This document shows, piece by piece, positions 31,487 to 42,350 of a stretch of DNA of 64,000 nucleotides. Source of the DNA: Punctularia strigosozonata HHB-11173 SS5. Taxonomy: Eukaryota; Basidiomycota; Agaricomycetes; Corticiales; Punctulariaceae. The stretch is taken from positions 156,088 through 220,087 of the forward strand of contig NW_006767454.1 in NCBI RefSeq assembly GCF_000264995.1, read 5' to 3'. The first letter of the stretch is position 1; each line of letters opens with the position of its first letter. The position numbers were made by a program, and so were the translations under genes. The notes beneath the pieces were generated by a model. That model saw nothing but the letters and a program-made list of their open reading frames with translations. It was not told the origin of the DNA and made no database searches.

Positions 31487-32170
31487 CTACTTCTCAGCAT
31501 CCGGAGTCCAATTCGGAATCTTCGACCTATCCCTCCAAAGCCCCGGACGCCCTATGCCTCCTGGCGAGCGCTCCCATCGGATATCAATTTGTCCTTGTAA
31601 CAGGCCCCTCTTTCCGGCAAGAGTAGGATTCCAATATGCGGAGCCAATATCGTGGGATACGCTTGATGCAGAGTTGTGTTCTACCTCCTGGCCAACGGCT
31701 TCCGTGATGGCTATAGAAGGCAAGTGCAGAAGGAACATGGGTACGGGAGACGACAGCGCGTGCTGCAATGCAGCCTTCGTGAATGGGGACTCCGATATGA
31801 TGAGAGCCACTAGCGGGGCTACGCGATCCTCCACTGGCGTACGTTGCTGGATGGTCAAGGACATTTGACGATGGAGAACCCCTTCCATCTCCCGTACGTA
31901 ATTAGGACCCAATTTCTTCTTCTCGGCTTTGCACTGTCCTAGTACGCGAAGACGTAGCCTATGTTTTGGATCCGTTAGGGCATGTCGTGCACTCGACGAT
32001 GTGTCGGCGAGAACGGGAAGCCACCACCAGCCTTGCAGGTCTACACCTCCGTCCGACTTGCCGCCTACGCGACGCAATGACATGGAGAGGTTGTCCCGTA
32101 GTAGCTTCAGTGACCGCTCTTCGAAGGCAACACCACGATGCACAGTCGAGAGCGCCGTTTTGAGAGCCAT
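31487..32170 (-). CDS. RRG7-like (DUF2034) restriction-endonuclease-fold protein, 227 aa
   Basis: Resembles the mitochondrial 'required for respiratory growth 7' family, proteins with a PD-(D/E)xK nuclease-like fold. The key block is RRVGGKSDGGVDLQGWWWLP near residues 33-52, followed by VLGQCKAEKKKLGPNYVREM near residues 76-95; the GGVD aspartate and the QCK lysine match the expected catalytic pattern. A helical segment before it (FEERSLKLLRDNLSMSL) is also typical. Single exon with ATG at 32170. It is divergent from DBR1 with about 300 bases between the starts. The N-terminus is short and weakly basic, so mitochondrial import is inferred from the family only. Confidence 0.7.
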   Translation of the reverse strand: MALKTALSTVHRGVAFEERSLKLLRDNLSMSLRRVGGKSDGGVDLQGWWWLPVLADTSSSARHALTDPKHRLRLRVLGQCKAEKKKLGPNYVREMEGVLHRQMSLTIQQRTPVEDRVAPLVALIISESPFTKAALQHALSSPVPMFLLHLPSIAITEAVGQEVEHNSASSVSHDIGSAYWNPTLAGKRGLLQGQIDIRWERSPGGIGRPGLWRDRSKIPNWTPDAEK

Positions 32171-32466
32171 TTGGCGGAGCGAAGGAGGTGGTCGGTGTTC
32201 AAAGTCCGTCGAGCTCGTTCATCTCTCCTCCTGCTTGACCCAGTCTTGGTTCGAGCATTTCACTCTACTGCATAGTGGCACTCTCGAATACCTCCACAAT
32301 ACTTGCTCCTGCACTAGGGCTGCTGCAACGAAACTCACACATTCGACTTATAGCCGTTCCGAACTTCAGGCTTAGATCTCTCTGTTCCCGTACGATTCAC
32401 CGCACCCAAACTAAGGCGTGTTCTACGCGTCTATCTCATCCTGTCTCTCCCTCTCGGGAAGGCACG
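32171..32466. promoter_or_regulatory. Divergent promoter region of RRG7-like gene and DBR1
   Basis: The 296 bases between two divergent start codons must serve both genes. No TATA box is obvious; pyrimidine-rich tracts precede the DBR1 ATG. Confidence 0.4.
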
Positions 32467-34358
32467 ATGAAGGTGATTCCAATGTCCTCGTTCTGCTCAT
32501 TTTCCACATCTAACCGAGTCCCAGATAGCCGTTGAAGGATGCTGCCATGGCGAGCTCGACGCGATCTATAGACAAATCGCCGTACTGGAGGAGCAAAACA
32601 ACTACAAGGTAAGCCGTTCTTGATACATACTCATAAAATAGGAGCTGAATCCCTGCAGGTAGACCTTCTATTGATCTGCGGTGACTTTCAAGCTATACGG
32701 AACCACCAAGACCTGCAATGCATGGCCGTCCCGGATAAGTACAGGCAGCTTGGCGGGTTTTACAAGTCCGTCATTCATCTCCTCTCTCTGGACAGCGTTG
32801 ACTCACGTCTCATGATAGGTATTATACTGGAGAAACTGAGGCGCCAGTTCTAACGATCGTCATCGGCGGTAACCACGAAGCATCCAACTATCTATGGGAA
32901 CTGTGAATACTAGCCATGTTCCATTTCTCTACTTCACACTCGTGCCTGATGTTCACGAGGACATTTCTAGGTATCATGGAGGATGGCTAGCTCCGAATAT
33001 CTACTATCTCGGAACGGCGGGGTGCGTCCAGGTCAATGGATTACGCATAGCAGGCGCCTCCGGCATCTTCAAGGACCACGACTTCACCAAAGGCGCATAC
33101 ATTCATCCTTCTGCCCGCTTTAACTGGAACTGACGCATAACAACCAGGCTTTTATGAGCGCGTGCCGTTCCGTGGCCCTGAACAGCGAAGTATCTATCAC
33201 ATCCGCGAGTTCAACGTGAGGAAGTTATCCCTGGTTCGTTCATCAAGCTCATCCGATCCACCTCGGTTCACCCACCACAGGCTTCTTGATCACATCGGAT
33301 GAGCAGCTTTCGTCTCCGGATATCTTCCTCTCGCATGATTGGCCTGCCGGGATCGAGCATCATGGTGACCTCGGGAACTTGCTCAGGAGGAAGCGATTCT
33401 TCAAGACGGACATCGATAAGGTAGGGTTTCTCCCATACTCCCGGCGCGTCTTCGAGTCGATCTCACCATCCAGTGTCTCAGGGTGCACTGGGCTCGCCGC
33501 CCATGATGGGACTTCTGCGAACTCTGAAGCCTGCATGGTGGTTCTCTGCGCATTTGCACGTTAAGTTCGAGGCAATTGTGCGGCATGGGCCTGCTGGCCC
33601 ATCGACGTCGAACAATGTGCCTGCGAGTACCGCCCCACTGAAGGCTGGAGAGAACCCTGACGAGATCAACATCGATGACGATGACGACGAAGTGCAGCCC
33701 GCCAATCCATCAATTCAAGATTTGCCAGCCGAGTCAGCCCCAGCAAACCCCGACGAAATCGTGCTCTCTGAAGAAGAGGAAGTCGCGCCGGCTGTGAAAC
33801 CGGCGCAGCCCTCGGGAAGGGGGGAAACGAAGTTCCTGGCGCTCGACAAGTGTTTGCCGGCAAGGAATGGAATGCCTACTCGACAATACCTTGAGGTCAG
33901 TTGCACGGCTTTTCTCATTCAGGTGGATAACAAACTGACCTCAATGATACAGGTTGTGGATATTCCTGCCCCATCATCCTCCGCGCCTCCAAAAATAACT
34001 TTTGACCCCGAATGGTTGGCCATCACACGCGCCTTCCATCCTTACATGTCAATGAGCCGGCAACAAAGTACATATCCCGACGAAGCGAAGGTGCGGGAGA
34101 TACTTGCGACAGAGCAGACTTGGGTTGCGCAGCACGTCCCGGGCGCATCACAGGGCAAGGAACTCAGCGACTGTCAAGTGTTCTGCCAGACGGCGACTGG
34201 GGGATCGGACGGTCCCAAGCATGGACAACGTAAGGATTTGATCTGACTGCAGGGTGTGGCGTGGAGGCTGATGGCTAGCTTTAGCGTCCTTCATCTCGAA
34301 CCCTCAGACGGCAGCATTCTGCGCAATGCTGCAGATCGAAAATAAAATACGTGCATGA
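32467..34358 (+). CDS. DBR1: RNA lariat debranching enzyme, 455 aa
   Basis: Hydrolyses the 2'-5' bond of excised intron lariats in the nucleus. Exons: 32467-32472 (only ATG AAG), 32525-32608, 32659-32765, 32819-32902, 32971-33092, 33148-33233, 33307-33420, 33482-33895, 33953-34229, 34285-34358. Metallophosphoesterase motifs appear in order: [40 protein letters not shown] and [12 protein letters not shown] low-complexity acidic stretch follows, then the C-terminal domain with the family end [17 protein letters not shown]. The intron at 33093-33147 needs a GC donor (AG/GCGCAT) to join FTKG to FYERVP. The first intron leaves only six coding bases in exon 1, as judged from the start [13 protein letters not shown]. 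Confidence 0.92.
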
Positions 34359-34595
34359 AGCTTGGCATCGCCTTGCTCTTCTTGTCCTGTACCTATCCAG
34401 TGTATTAGTGTACTCACCCACAGTTCCTTGATGTCCGAGCATTCCTTGGAGGATGGCTGCGTCCGCGTCAATAGTGTTACTTGGGTGTGACGTAGTGGTG
34501 TAGTCACGCACGCCGCGGCGAGGCAGCAGAGCAGCAGCTCACCTCTGCCTATATCTGAGCTTACCTGCTGCCGCCACGATCAGAGGACAGACATC

Positions 34596-36328
34596 ATGTC
34601 TACCCTCGCCCCCATTATCTGCGATAATGGAACAGGTTTCTCGAAAATTGGGTACGGCGTTGGCTCAGGAATATCAGGTAGATCAGCATTTAACGGTCGT
34701 TCAGTTTCGCAGGCAACTCCGATCCGTCATTGTCAGTGCATTCACGAAGTACAAGTTAAGGAAACTAATCCACCAAACGTGCAGCGTATTCCCTACTGCG
34801 ATCGCCACGCGCGGTCCAGCAACGCAAGCGTCCCGAGGACCGTCCGTACCATCAAAGCCCGGACATCTAGCGACCAAGCGCGGCGTCGAGGATCTCGACT
34901 TCTTCATTGGAGATGAGGCCCTCGCAAACGCAAAGACGCCCGGTTATGGCGTCCACTACCCCATCCGACACGGCATGATCGACAACTGGGACTACATGGA
35001 ACGTTACTGGGAGCAGACGATCTTCAAGTACTTACGGGCGGAACCTGAGGACCACTACTTTCTCCTGGTACGCCCCACAAACTCATTACACTTCGTTTAC
35101 CGCTAATGACTCGCAGACTGAACCACCCCTCAACCCTCCTGAGAACCGTGAACAAACCGCCGAGATCTTCTTCGAATCATTCAACATCAAAGGTCTCTAC
35201 ATCGCTGTCCAAGCCGTCCTCGCGCTCGCCGCGTCGTGGTCCTCGAATCGCGTCACGGACAGGACGCTGACCGGAACCGTCATTGATTCTGGCGACGGTG
35301 TCACGCACGTCATCCCCTGCGCCGAGGGCTACGTTATCGGCTCCGCCATCAAGCACATACCGATCGCCGGCCGCGACATCTCGCAGTTCGTGCTCAACCT
35401 CATGCGCGAGCGCGGGGAGATGTCGAGCGTGCCTCCTGAAGACCAGCTGCGCGTCGCTGGCAAGGTCAAGGAGAACTACAGCTACGTCTGTCAGGACATT
35501 GTGAAGGAGTTCAGGAAGTATGATGCGGAGCCGTACAAGTACTTCGAGCGGTATGAGGGCGAGGCTAGCGTTACTGGCCGAGTAAGTCGACGTTCTCTCG
35601 ATCACCACTGGCGTTGACGATGCTGGTGATTAGAAATACTCTCTCGACGTCGGCTACGAGCGGTTCCTCGCGCCGGAGATCTTTTTCAACCCGGAGATTT
35701 ACTCGTCCGACTTCCTTACTCCTCTTCCTGATATTGTCGATGGTGTAATACAACAGTCCCCAATCGACGTCCGTCGTGGCCTCTACAAGGTGCGTTTCGA
35801 GATAGAATGTGGTCGTGAAGATTTCGAGGTGTTGATATGGCATGCTCAGAACATCGTACTATCCGGAGGTTCGACGATGTTCCAGCACTTCGGGCAGCGT
35901 CTGAAGCGCGACCTCAAGCAACTCGTCGACCGCCGCCTCGAAGCCAGTGCCGCAAGCAGCGGAAGCGCAATGAAAGTACGCTCGTCGCTGTGGTTAGAAC
36001 TCGAACCGTTTTGACTAATGGGCGTCGCTTCAGTCGTCTGGCGTGGAAGTCGAGGTCATTTCGCACAAGCGCCAAAGGTCGGTTTCGTCCATAACTCCCT
36101 GCGGTTTTGCAACTCTTGACCGTGCCTCGATCGTAGATATGCCGTGTGGTTTGGTGGATCTCTGCTTGCGTCTTTGGTGAGATTATCGCAGATCGTTCAA
36201 GGGACATTGGCTGACGCTCCTTCGTCGTGTAGCCCGAGTTTTACACGTCATGCCACACCAAGGCACAATACGATGAGGTCGGCCCCAGCATCTGCAGGCG
36301 ATACCAAATCTTTGGCAGCGCGACCTAA
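34596..36328 (+). CDS. ARP3: Actin-related protein 3, Arp2/3 complex subunit, 429 aa
   Basis: Arp3 together with Arp2 nucleates branched actin filaments. Exons: 34596-34656, 34713-34731 (19 bases), 34785-35067, 35117-35581, 35634-35789, 35850-35975, 36034-36077, 36137-36176, 36233-36328. Actin-fold signs: [10 protein letters not shown] at the N-terminus, [11 protein letters not shown] (phosphate loop 2), [11 protein letters not shown], and [13 protein letters not shown] near the C-terminus. The ending [13 protein letters not shown] is typical of Arp3. The first donor is uncertain: the frame is kept if the intron starts GCGTTG (GC donor, 56-base intron), giving GYGNSDPS where the family has GYAGNSDPS. 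A GT donor at 34677 would leave only a 35-base intron. The rest is well supported. Confidence 0.92.
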
Positions 36329-36729
36329 GTCGGAGGCCGGACAATTGTGTATACCGGTTGTACATCATGAAATCTGTAATGGAGCAACCTTGAGGATATC
36401 GGATGATGACGTATGTCACACTCATCAGATGATGCGAGCTTCGGTCGATGATAGTTGGTCAAAGAGATATATTCATCTGACCAACAATGTACATCTAGGA
36501 GAATCGGTAGTTGGTCACCGATGATAGTAAAAACGACGTGATTGCCTCTCTAACTAACAAGTCCGTTCCTTCAAGTATGCGCAATCTGTCGTGGGTATGG
36601 AAAAATGGTGGTATAAGGACATAATGTAGAAAGCCGGGTGTCGCAAGAGTCATGACCGGAAACGAGAAGCAGAAACGTGCAAGGAGCGTGATGTGACGGA
36701 AAGCCCGTCGAATACGTTAATCATAATAG
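36329..36729. other. Convergent intergenic region
   Basis: The 3' ends of ARP3 and the Ca2+/H+ exchanger meet here. The heptamer TTGGTCA occurs twice and its reverse complement once at about 36457-36520. No gene is seen. Confidence 0.4.
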
Positions 36730-38552
36730 TTATGTGCAAGTCGCGAGCATTCCTGACGGATCGGTACCTGCAACATAATCAGCAAGAGAACACGAAACGT
36801 CCAGAAGAAATAGAGTCTCACCAGTGTAAAACCAGGTCACGATGCCGATGATGATGAATAATGTCATGAGAACGACGCCTTCTAACCAGTTGGACTTCCC
36901 GTCCTGGATGGTGTAGTTGACGGTCATCACTGTGGACACTGTTAGAACATGTCAACCTTCACTTAGGGAAGCGACATACCGGAGAGTAATAGGACGGCTG
37001 ATTCGAAAGGGTCAAGCAATAACGTCATAGGTTTCCCCAGTATCCAACCAAGGGTAACGATGAAGGGGAGGACGAAGAGAGCGATCTGTATGCTCGAGCC
37101 AACGGCCACGGAGATGCTGAGAGTGAGCTTATCCTTGACCGAGACAGTGACTGCCGTAACATGTTCCGCCGCATTCCCAACAATCGGAAGCAGAATCAAG
37201 CCGACGAACTCCTTGCTGATCCCGGTTCCGTCTATGAGGCCATTGATGGAGCCGACGAGGAATTCCGCGGTTACGGCCACGAGGACAGTGATGACAGTGA
37301 GGAGCCCGATGGCGACCCAAGTACTCATCTTTGGTGATTCATCGTCTTCATCGTGTTCTTTCGCGGCTTCAGCGTCTACGTGACTTGCCACGAGCGGACT
37401 ATCAGGCGAAGCATCTGAATGCATGGAAGAGCGGGGAGACTCGTTTTTGATGTCCTTTTGATACCGGATAGACTCGATCATCGACGATGGATGTTCGTCG
37501 TCGAAGAGTTGGTTATGTGTCCGCAGTTGGAAGACGATATAACAGCAGTAAACGAGCAAAAGCATGATGGCGACCCCATGGCTGATCTTGAGGATCGTCT
37601 TGCCTTCAGACTCCGGAGAAGCAGACGTGAGAGCGTCGATAGAGAAGTAGAGCACGCCAGGAATGAGCACCGAGACCACGCTGATGATCAGCAGAGACGA
37701 GTTGATCTGCGCAGCTGCCAAGCTGAAGCCTTGCTCCGAATATCGCATGCCACCTGCAAAGAAGCACATTCCGAGGACAAGAAGCAGGTTACTGAGGACG
37801 GAGCCGACCACTGAAATAAGGTTAGTAAGATGGCGAACGTGAGCGAGGGATCCGCGTACGAGAAGCCTGCACGACGCGCAGCTCGCATTTGAGCAAAGCG
37901 ATGATTGCCACGATGAGTTCCACCCTGTGAATCAACTCAATGATGCGCAACACAAGGGTCGAGAAACTGCTTACGCATTGCCTAATGTCGCGTTAAGGAG
38001 ACCCGCAAGCGTTTGACCTACGCGCAAGGACAAGTCCTCTGTGGCAAAGCCCATGAGGCTAGCTAGAGGTATGATTGCGAGGAAGGAGACTGACAACCGG
38101 GTGTAAGTAATCGGGGAAACTCATGAAGATTAACCAGAACTCACATATGAAGATGATCGTGCTTTCGTCCGGTTTCGCGAAATGTAGTGCCCACGATACC
38201 GGAATGAAGGCAAGAAGTAAATTCAACCCTGATACAGGGCATCAGCGTGAATCGTGCGGATCTTCGAACGTTACTTACACGACGCCTTGGCGATAGCTTT
38301 TAAGCTATCTTGTGTGGATGGTTGTGGCAATTTGGCCCGTTTTGTCGAACTTGACGGCGGAGCGACGAAATTCACTAGTCGATGCCCTTTGGAGCGTGTC
38401 AAAAAAGGAACCAGGAATCCAAGTTCGTGAGAAAACATACATCGAAGGGACAATGCGGTTGTTGGGCCGGGGGAGGACATATCCTTGGAGTTCGACCTGG
38501 TCGGAGATCCCGCAGGAGTGACAGGTGATGTCGGATTTGTCTGGGTGCTCAT
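36730..38552 (-). CDS. VCX1: Vacuolar Ca2+/H+ exchanger (CAX family), 504 aa
   Basis: Moves cytosolic Ca2+ into the vacuole in exchange for protons. Exons: 38552-38279, 38228-38145, 38089-37975, 37924-37860, 37810-36980, 36929-36822, 36767-36730. After a Ser/Thr-rich cytosolic N-terminus come membrane segments ([37 protein letters not shown]). The two alpha repeats carry the cation-binding motifs [17 protein letters not shown] and [18 protein letters not shown] central cytosolic acidic loop (DEDDESP) separates the halves. The ATG at 38552 is preferred to the in-frame GTG further out. Phase is kept at all six junctions. Family assignment is firm; paralogue identity (VCX1 versus another CAX) is by similarity of motifs only. 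Confidence 0.92.
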
Positions 38553-40169
38553 AAGGTATAACGAGAGGAGGGGTTCGGTGTAGTGTCCCACTCGTCGTTT
38601 GGGAGTTTTATAACATTTTCAAGGCAGTGCGAGGCATTGTTTCCCGGACAGACGATCACCGATTGTGGCGACAGCAGAGGCCACCCACGAATACAGCGGA
38701 ACAGGCTCTTCCGCACCGAGATGGCTGTTGAACCGGATAAAGCCATCATCCCGTATTTGTGTTCTGCTGACGGAAGCTATGGCCCATGGGCAATCCGCAG
38801 TGCTGTGAAACCCCGGGCCTCTTCTGTTGGTCACGTGTGTGATCCGGGCCAATCGTAAGCTGTACCGCCACCCGCGCCGCGCGGCACAGGTGTATAGCTT
38901 GTGCACAGCTTGACAGGGCCACGATATAACAGAAGGAGCACTGCTCAAGGCTCAGGCGACGCAGCGCTCCATCCGTACGTAGCTTCATGGGAAGGGAAAC
39001 CCCAGGAGACGGAGGCCGGGCGTTGTTCTTTGAAGCTCGAGTCGACCCGGAGCACATATTAGCGACAGCGCATCCTTCGTAACGAGTGGGACTCGCGAGC
39101 GGCACCGATCGCGAGTGCGAGCCTCGAGGGGCGGCAAGGTTAAGTTGAGGCACACCGATCCTACTAGGTGGCACCCTCGATCCTGTGGCACCTTGAGAGG
39201 TTGGCGCAGTAGATCGACCTCTATATTGTCCCTGCGATAGCTGACGGATTGACCCAGAAGTTTCGACAGCATTTGATTCTACCGCCCGATGCTCCTTGAC
39301 GATACGCCGCATGCATGGCGATATCCCTATGGCTCCTCGTAAGATCTGAGGGGCAACACCAGGGCTGTCGAGAAATGCAGCAACAACAATCAACATGCTT
39401 AAGTTTGGCTCATCAAACAAATTACCTACATGACGCCCGCTCAAGCCGGGAGCGATAGTATGATATGAGGGCGTCCTCGTATCAGACGAACGTTCGCAGG
39501 CTGCGCTCAGTTGTCGGTGTCCCGCGTCCATGAATCCACCATGTACATCTATTCAAGAAAAGAGATGAAGATGAGCTAAAGGAGTCGTACTGCGAGAAAA
39601 CCGAGGTAACCGTTTCCCTGGAGAAGCCACGCCATCGCTCAGAACTCAGACCCCGACACCTAAGTTATAAAACTTGCTTACCTCCGTGCGATGGAGCGGA
39701 TATTGGTCCGCACGGTCGATTACCGGTGCCGTCTCCACGTAATCCAAAACCATACAACGGCCGTCATGTAACGTATGGTTTGGGTTCGGGATTTCGATGT
39801 GAGCTAGAGGGCTTCTTCCACAGCCATCGAATTGCGTACGTATGTACGCATATGAGACAAAGCGGGTCTTCGCGATACATGCTGATGATCTGGCTATACG
39901 CGTGGGCGAATCCGGAAGCGACCATGATGATACAATCGGTGCCTCGCCGCACTGCCGTGCTGTAGACTGTAAGCGCTCACATAGCAAGAGATCGACGTCG
40001 CACAGATGGGAGGTCCGCGCAGATTCACGATGTGCGTACAACAGCAATGATACATGATCAAGCAAGAACTCAATCTGAGAACAAAATTTCAGCTAATCTC
40101 GTCAAGAACTCGCAGGCAGTTGATACAAAGTTGCTAACCTACTGAAATGGAAAGGTGAACAACCCATCG
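38553..40169. other. Long intergenic region, no confident gene
   Basis: About 1.6 kb. One antisense frame of 261 codons starts at an ATG (39531-38746); it is Ser/Arg-rich with no domain or homologous repeat, so it is not called. Another of 139 codons lies at 39646-40065 without support. The exchanger's promoter is at the left end. Confidence 0.35.
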
Positions 40170-41317
40170 TTACCTTGGCCATCCAGCTAACGTCTGAGCC
40201 TTATCGCTGGGACGAAACGCAGCGGGAGGCCCTGGGACTGGACCTGGCTGTTTACCTCCCCTCAACTGCCGTCGTTCCCATTCCTCGTCGTCCATGTACC
40301 AGTCTACCGCCCTATCCCCGAGCCCGTCGGCCGTCCCGGGCATAGTAGAGCCCCTTCCCATCTCTTTTCCTTTGAGACCGTGCGCTCGCGACTCCTCCGG
40401 GTCGTCGGCGATCGCGACGTACGCCCTGGCGACGCGCCAGTCGACCTCCTTAGTCAGCGTCTGAAACCGCTTCTCGGCTTGCTCGCGGAGGCGTCGCGAG
40501 CGATGTTCTTCTGCAGCGGCTTCGCGTGCGCGACGTTCTTCTTCGGATAGTGGAGGTGGGGTACGGGCCGAGGAAGGGAGGGTGATGAAGCGGCGGGTAT
40601 GCAGAAGGTGGGGTGTTGTGCTCAGCGTGGATGGAGGTAGTTTGTTAAGGCGACAGAGTTCGCGACCCTGAATCACCGTATCTTCGATCAGGTACTGCGG
40701 TGCGCTTCAGGGGTGGAAGTACTCACGTCCACGCCAAAGCGTAAAGCGACGCCGAGAAGAGTATCTCCTGGACTGAGGTAGTATCGAGAGGGATCGCTGG
40801 AAACGTTACCGGGCCCGGGAGATGAAGGCGACTGCTTGATTACGTTGGATCCGCTCGGTGGGCCAGAAGTGCCAGCATCCTGCAGCTGCCATCGCTCGCT
40901 TGGCTCCCGCCATGGGTTGGCGGTCAGGTCGGAGTTCGCGTCTCCGCTAACGTTCTCCGTGTATGGAGGCGGAATCAAATCGAGAGCGGCATTGTCGTCG
41001 TCATCCTCATCTCCGAGAACGAAAAGGTCGCTATCCCTAACGGCACCGTCCATGTTCACGGGGATGGATCTTTCTGCTGAAGAAGCCTTCTGGGATGCCA
41101 TGTTTGTATCGACAGCATTCACACCTCCCAAGCAAGACAAGCAAGGATGGTATCGAGCCAGCCTGGGAGTTGATTTGAGGCACTTCGAGCAGATAGGCCG
41201 TTTGCAGCATTGTGTCGTGAATACGTTTTCCACCTCCGTTGGAAGCAGCGACGAAGAGCAAGCTGAACATAGCAGCGATCCTTGATTATTCCTGGGTCTT
41301 GAGGATGAGGATGCCAT
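40170..41317 (-). CDS. LysM domain protein with Cys-rich N-terminus, 362 aa
   Basis: Exons 41317-40727 and 40667-40170, with a GTGAGT to TCAG intron inside the LysM domain. The N-terminus holds a zinc-ribbon or RING-like Cys set: CSAC near residue 18, then CCKRPICSKCLK and CLSC by residue 60. The LysM sits around residues 178-230 (YYLSPGDTLLGVALRFGVD then GRELCRLNKLPPSTL). A Glu/Arg-rich helical C-terminus follows (EERRAREAAAEEHRSRR). There is no signal peptide, so this is an intracellular LysM protein rather than a secreted chitin-binding effector; similar proteins exist in animals and fungi with poorly known roles. Start at ATG 41317. Confidence 0.8.
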
Positions 41318-41418
41318 GGTGTTTGTAGGTGAACTGCAGAATGCAGTTCAATTCAGAGCCGGTGCACCAGAGGGTGACCAAGCCGATGGGGAGCAACAGG
41401 ACCGGTGCGAACCCCACC

Positions 41419-41559
41419 AGAGCTCCGATCCCTCAAAGAGGCGATTTCGGCCATTTTCGGGGTTCCGGTGAAGGTCCCAAGAGGCCGAATTTCGGGGATT
41501 TGACATCAGACATGGCCCCGAATTGACGATTTTCGGGGCAAAAATGGGATCGGAGCTCT
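41419..41559. mobile_element. Small MITE-like element with 14-bp terminal inverted repeats
   Basis: AGAGCTCCGATCCC at 41419-41432 is the exact reverse complement of 41546-41559. Total length 141 bases, with an interior rich in TTTCGGGG. No coding capacity. Related motif ATCGGAGCTC occurs twice more at about 42137 and 42192, each after a TTTCGGGG tract, indicating other degraded copies. No clear target duplication was found by eye. Confidence 0.6.
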
Positions 41560-42003
41560 CCGAGACGCTTCACAGCTCACCGTCGCCTAATACACTTCAG
41601 TGTACCTAGTTGTGCACCAGAGCACTCCTTGTCGTCTCAATCAGGTCCAGATCCCGACTATGTTCACATCCCCGTCTCTGTCTCCGTGCTCGATTTGTCC
41701 ATGTTCCCACCATTCTCATTGCTTGCTCCCATTGTTTGCCTGTTCGGGGACTTCACAGCTCTCAGAAATTCTTCCATGTTCTTTATTAGCACGTCCTGGA
41801 TGCAGCGCACAAGATCCTTGTACGTACGCCAAGCACTTGAAGCCTGCCTGATTCTGCCTATTGGTGGAGAGAATGGTGGTGGAAGCAATTCGGGACATAG
41901 CGAGTTCTAAAAGTATAGTGAGTAGATGAGCGCAGTGGGGACTCGAATTTGCGCATGCCAAACAAGATATATTTTTCTGGCTGGATACCCAGCCAGTGTC
42001 TCA

Positions 42004-42078
42004 TAGCGTAGCGGTTGTCACGTCTGGGCTCCAATTTCAGGGATCTTGGATCGAACCCCGCTCCCAATAGCCTTTTTT
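42004..42078 (+). repeat. tRNA-like sequence, probable SINE head
   Basis: An A-box-like TAGCGTAGCGG (42004-42014) and a B-box-like GGATCGAACCC (42048-42058) are spaced as in a tRNA, followed by a run of six T at 42073-42078 (pol III terminator). A stem CTGGG/TTCAG around a CTCCAAT loop resembles a Trp anticodon arm. The acceptor and T stems do not pair well, so a working tRNA is unlikely and a tRNA-derived repeat is more probable. Confidence 0.4.
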
Positions 42079-42350
42079 CGGAGCAGACCTGGATGTAACA
42101 TTTTGCCCTCTACCCCCATACTTTCGGGGTTTTGGTATCGGAGCTCGCGCCCGTAAACGGGCGTTTTTCGGGGATTTTGGTGGCTGTGTGGATCGGAGCT
42201 CTGGCGGTATTCGCACCGGTCCTGGAGCAACACCGCGTAAGCCGTCACGAGCAAGCGCTGGTTTCCGGCACCCAGTCGCGAATAAGCGCCCGTGAAGCAG
42301 GAGATAACAATGCGAAGAACGCGACTTCATCTCATATATCTCCGGCGATA

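Noticed and set aside
31487-32170. Prokaryote-type restriction endonuclease acquired by transfer
   Set aside because: The GGVDLQGWW and QCKAEKKK blocks match the fungal RRG7/DUF2034 family, and codon use resembles its neighbours.
38746-39531. 261-codon minus-strand frame starting at ATG
   Set aside because: No domain, Ser/Arg-rich, no neighbour or splice support; long frames arise by chance in GC-rich DNA.
42004-42078. Functional tRNA-Trp gene
   Set aside because: A- and B-box-like words and a CTCCAAT loop exist, but the T arm and acceptor stem do not pair, so a SINE-type derivative is more likely.
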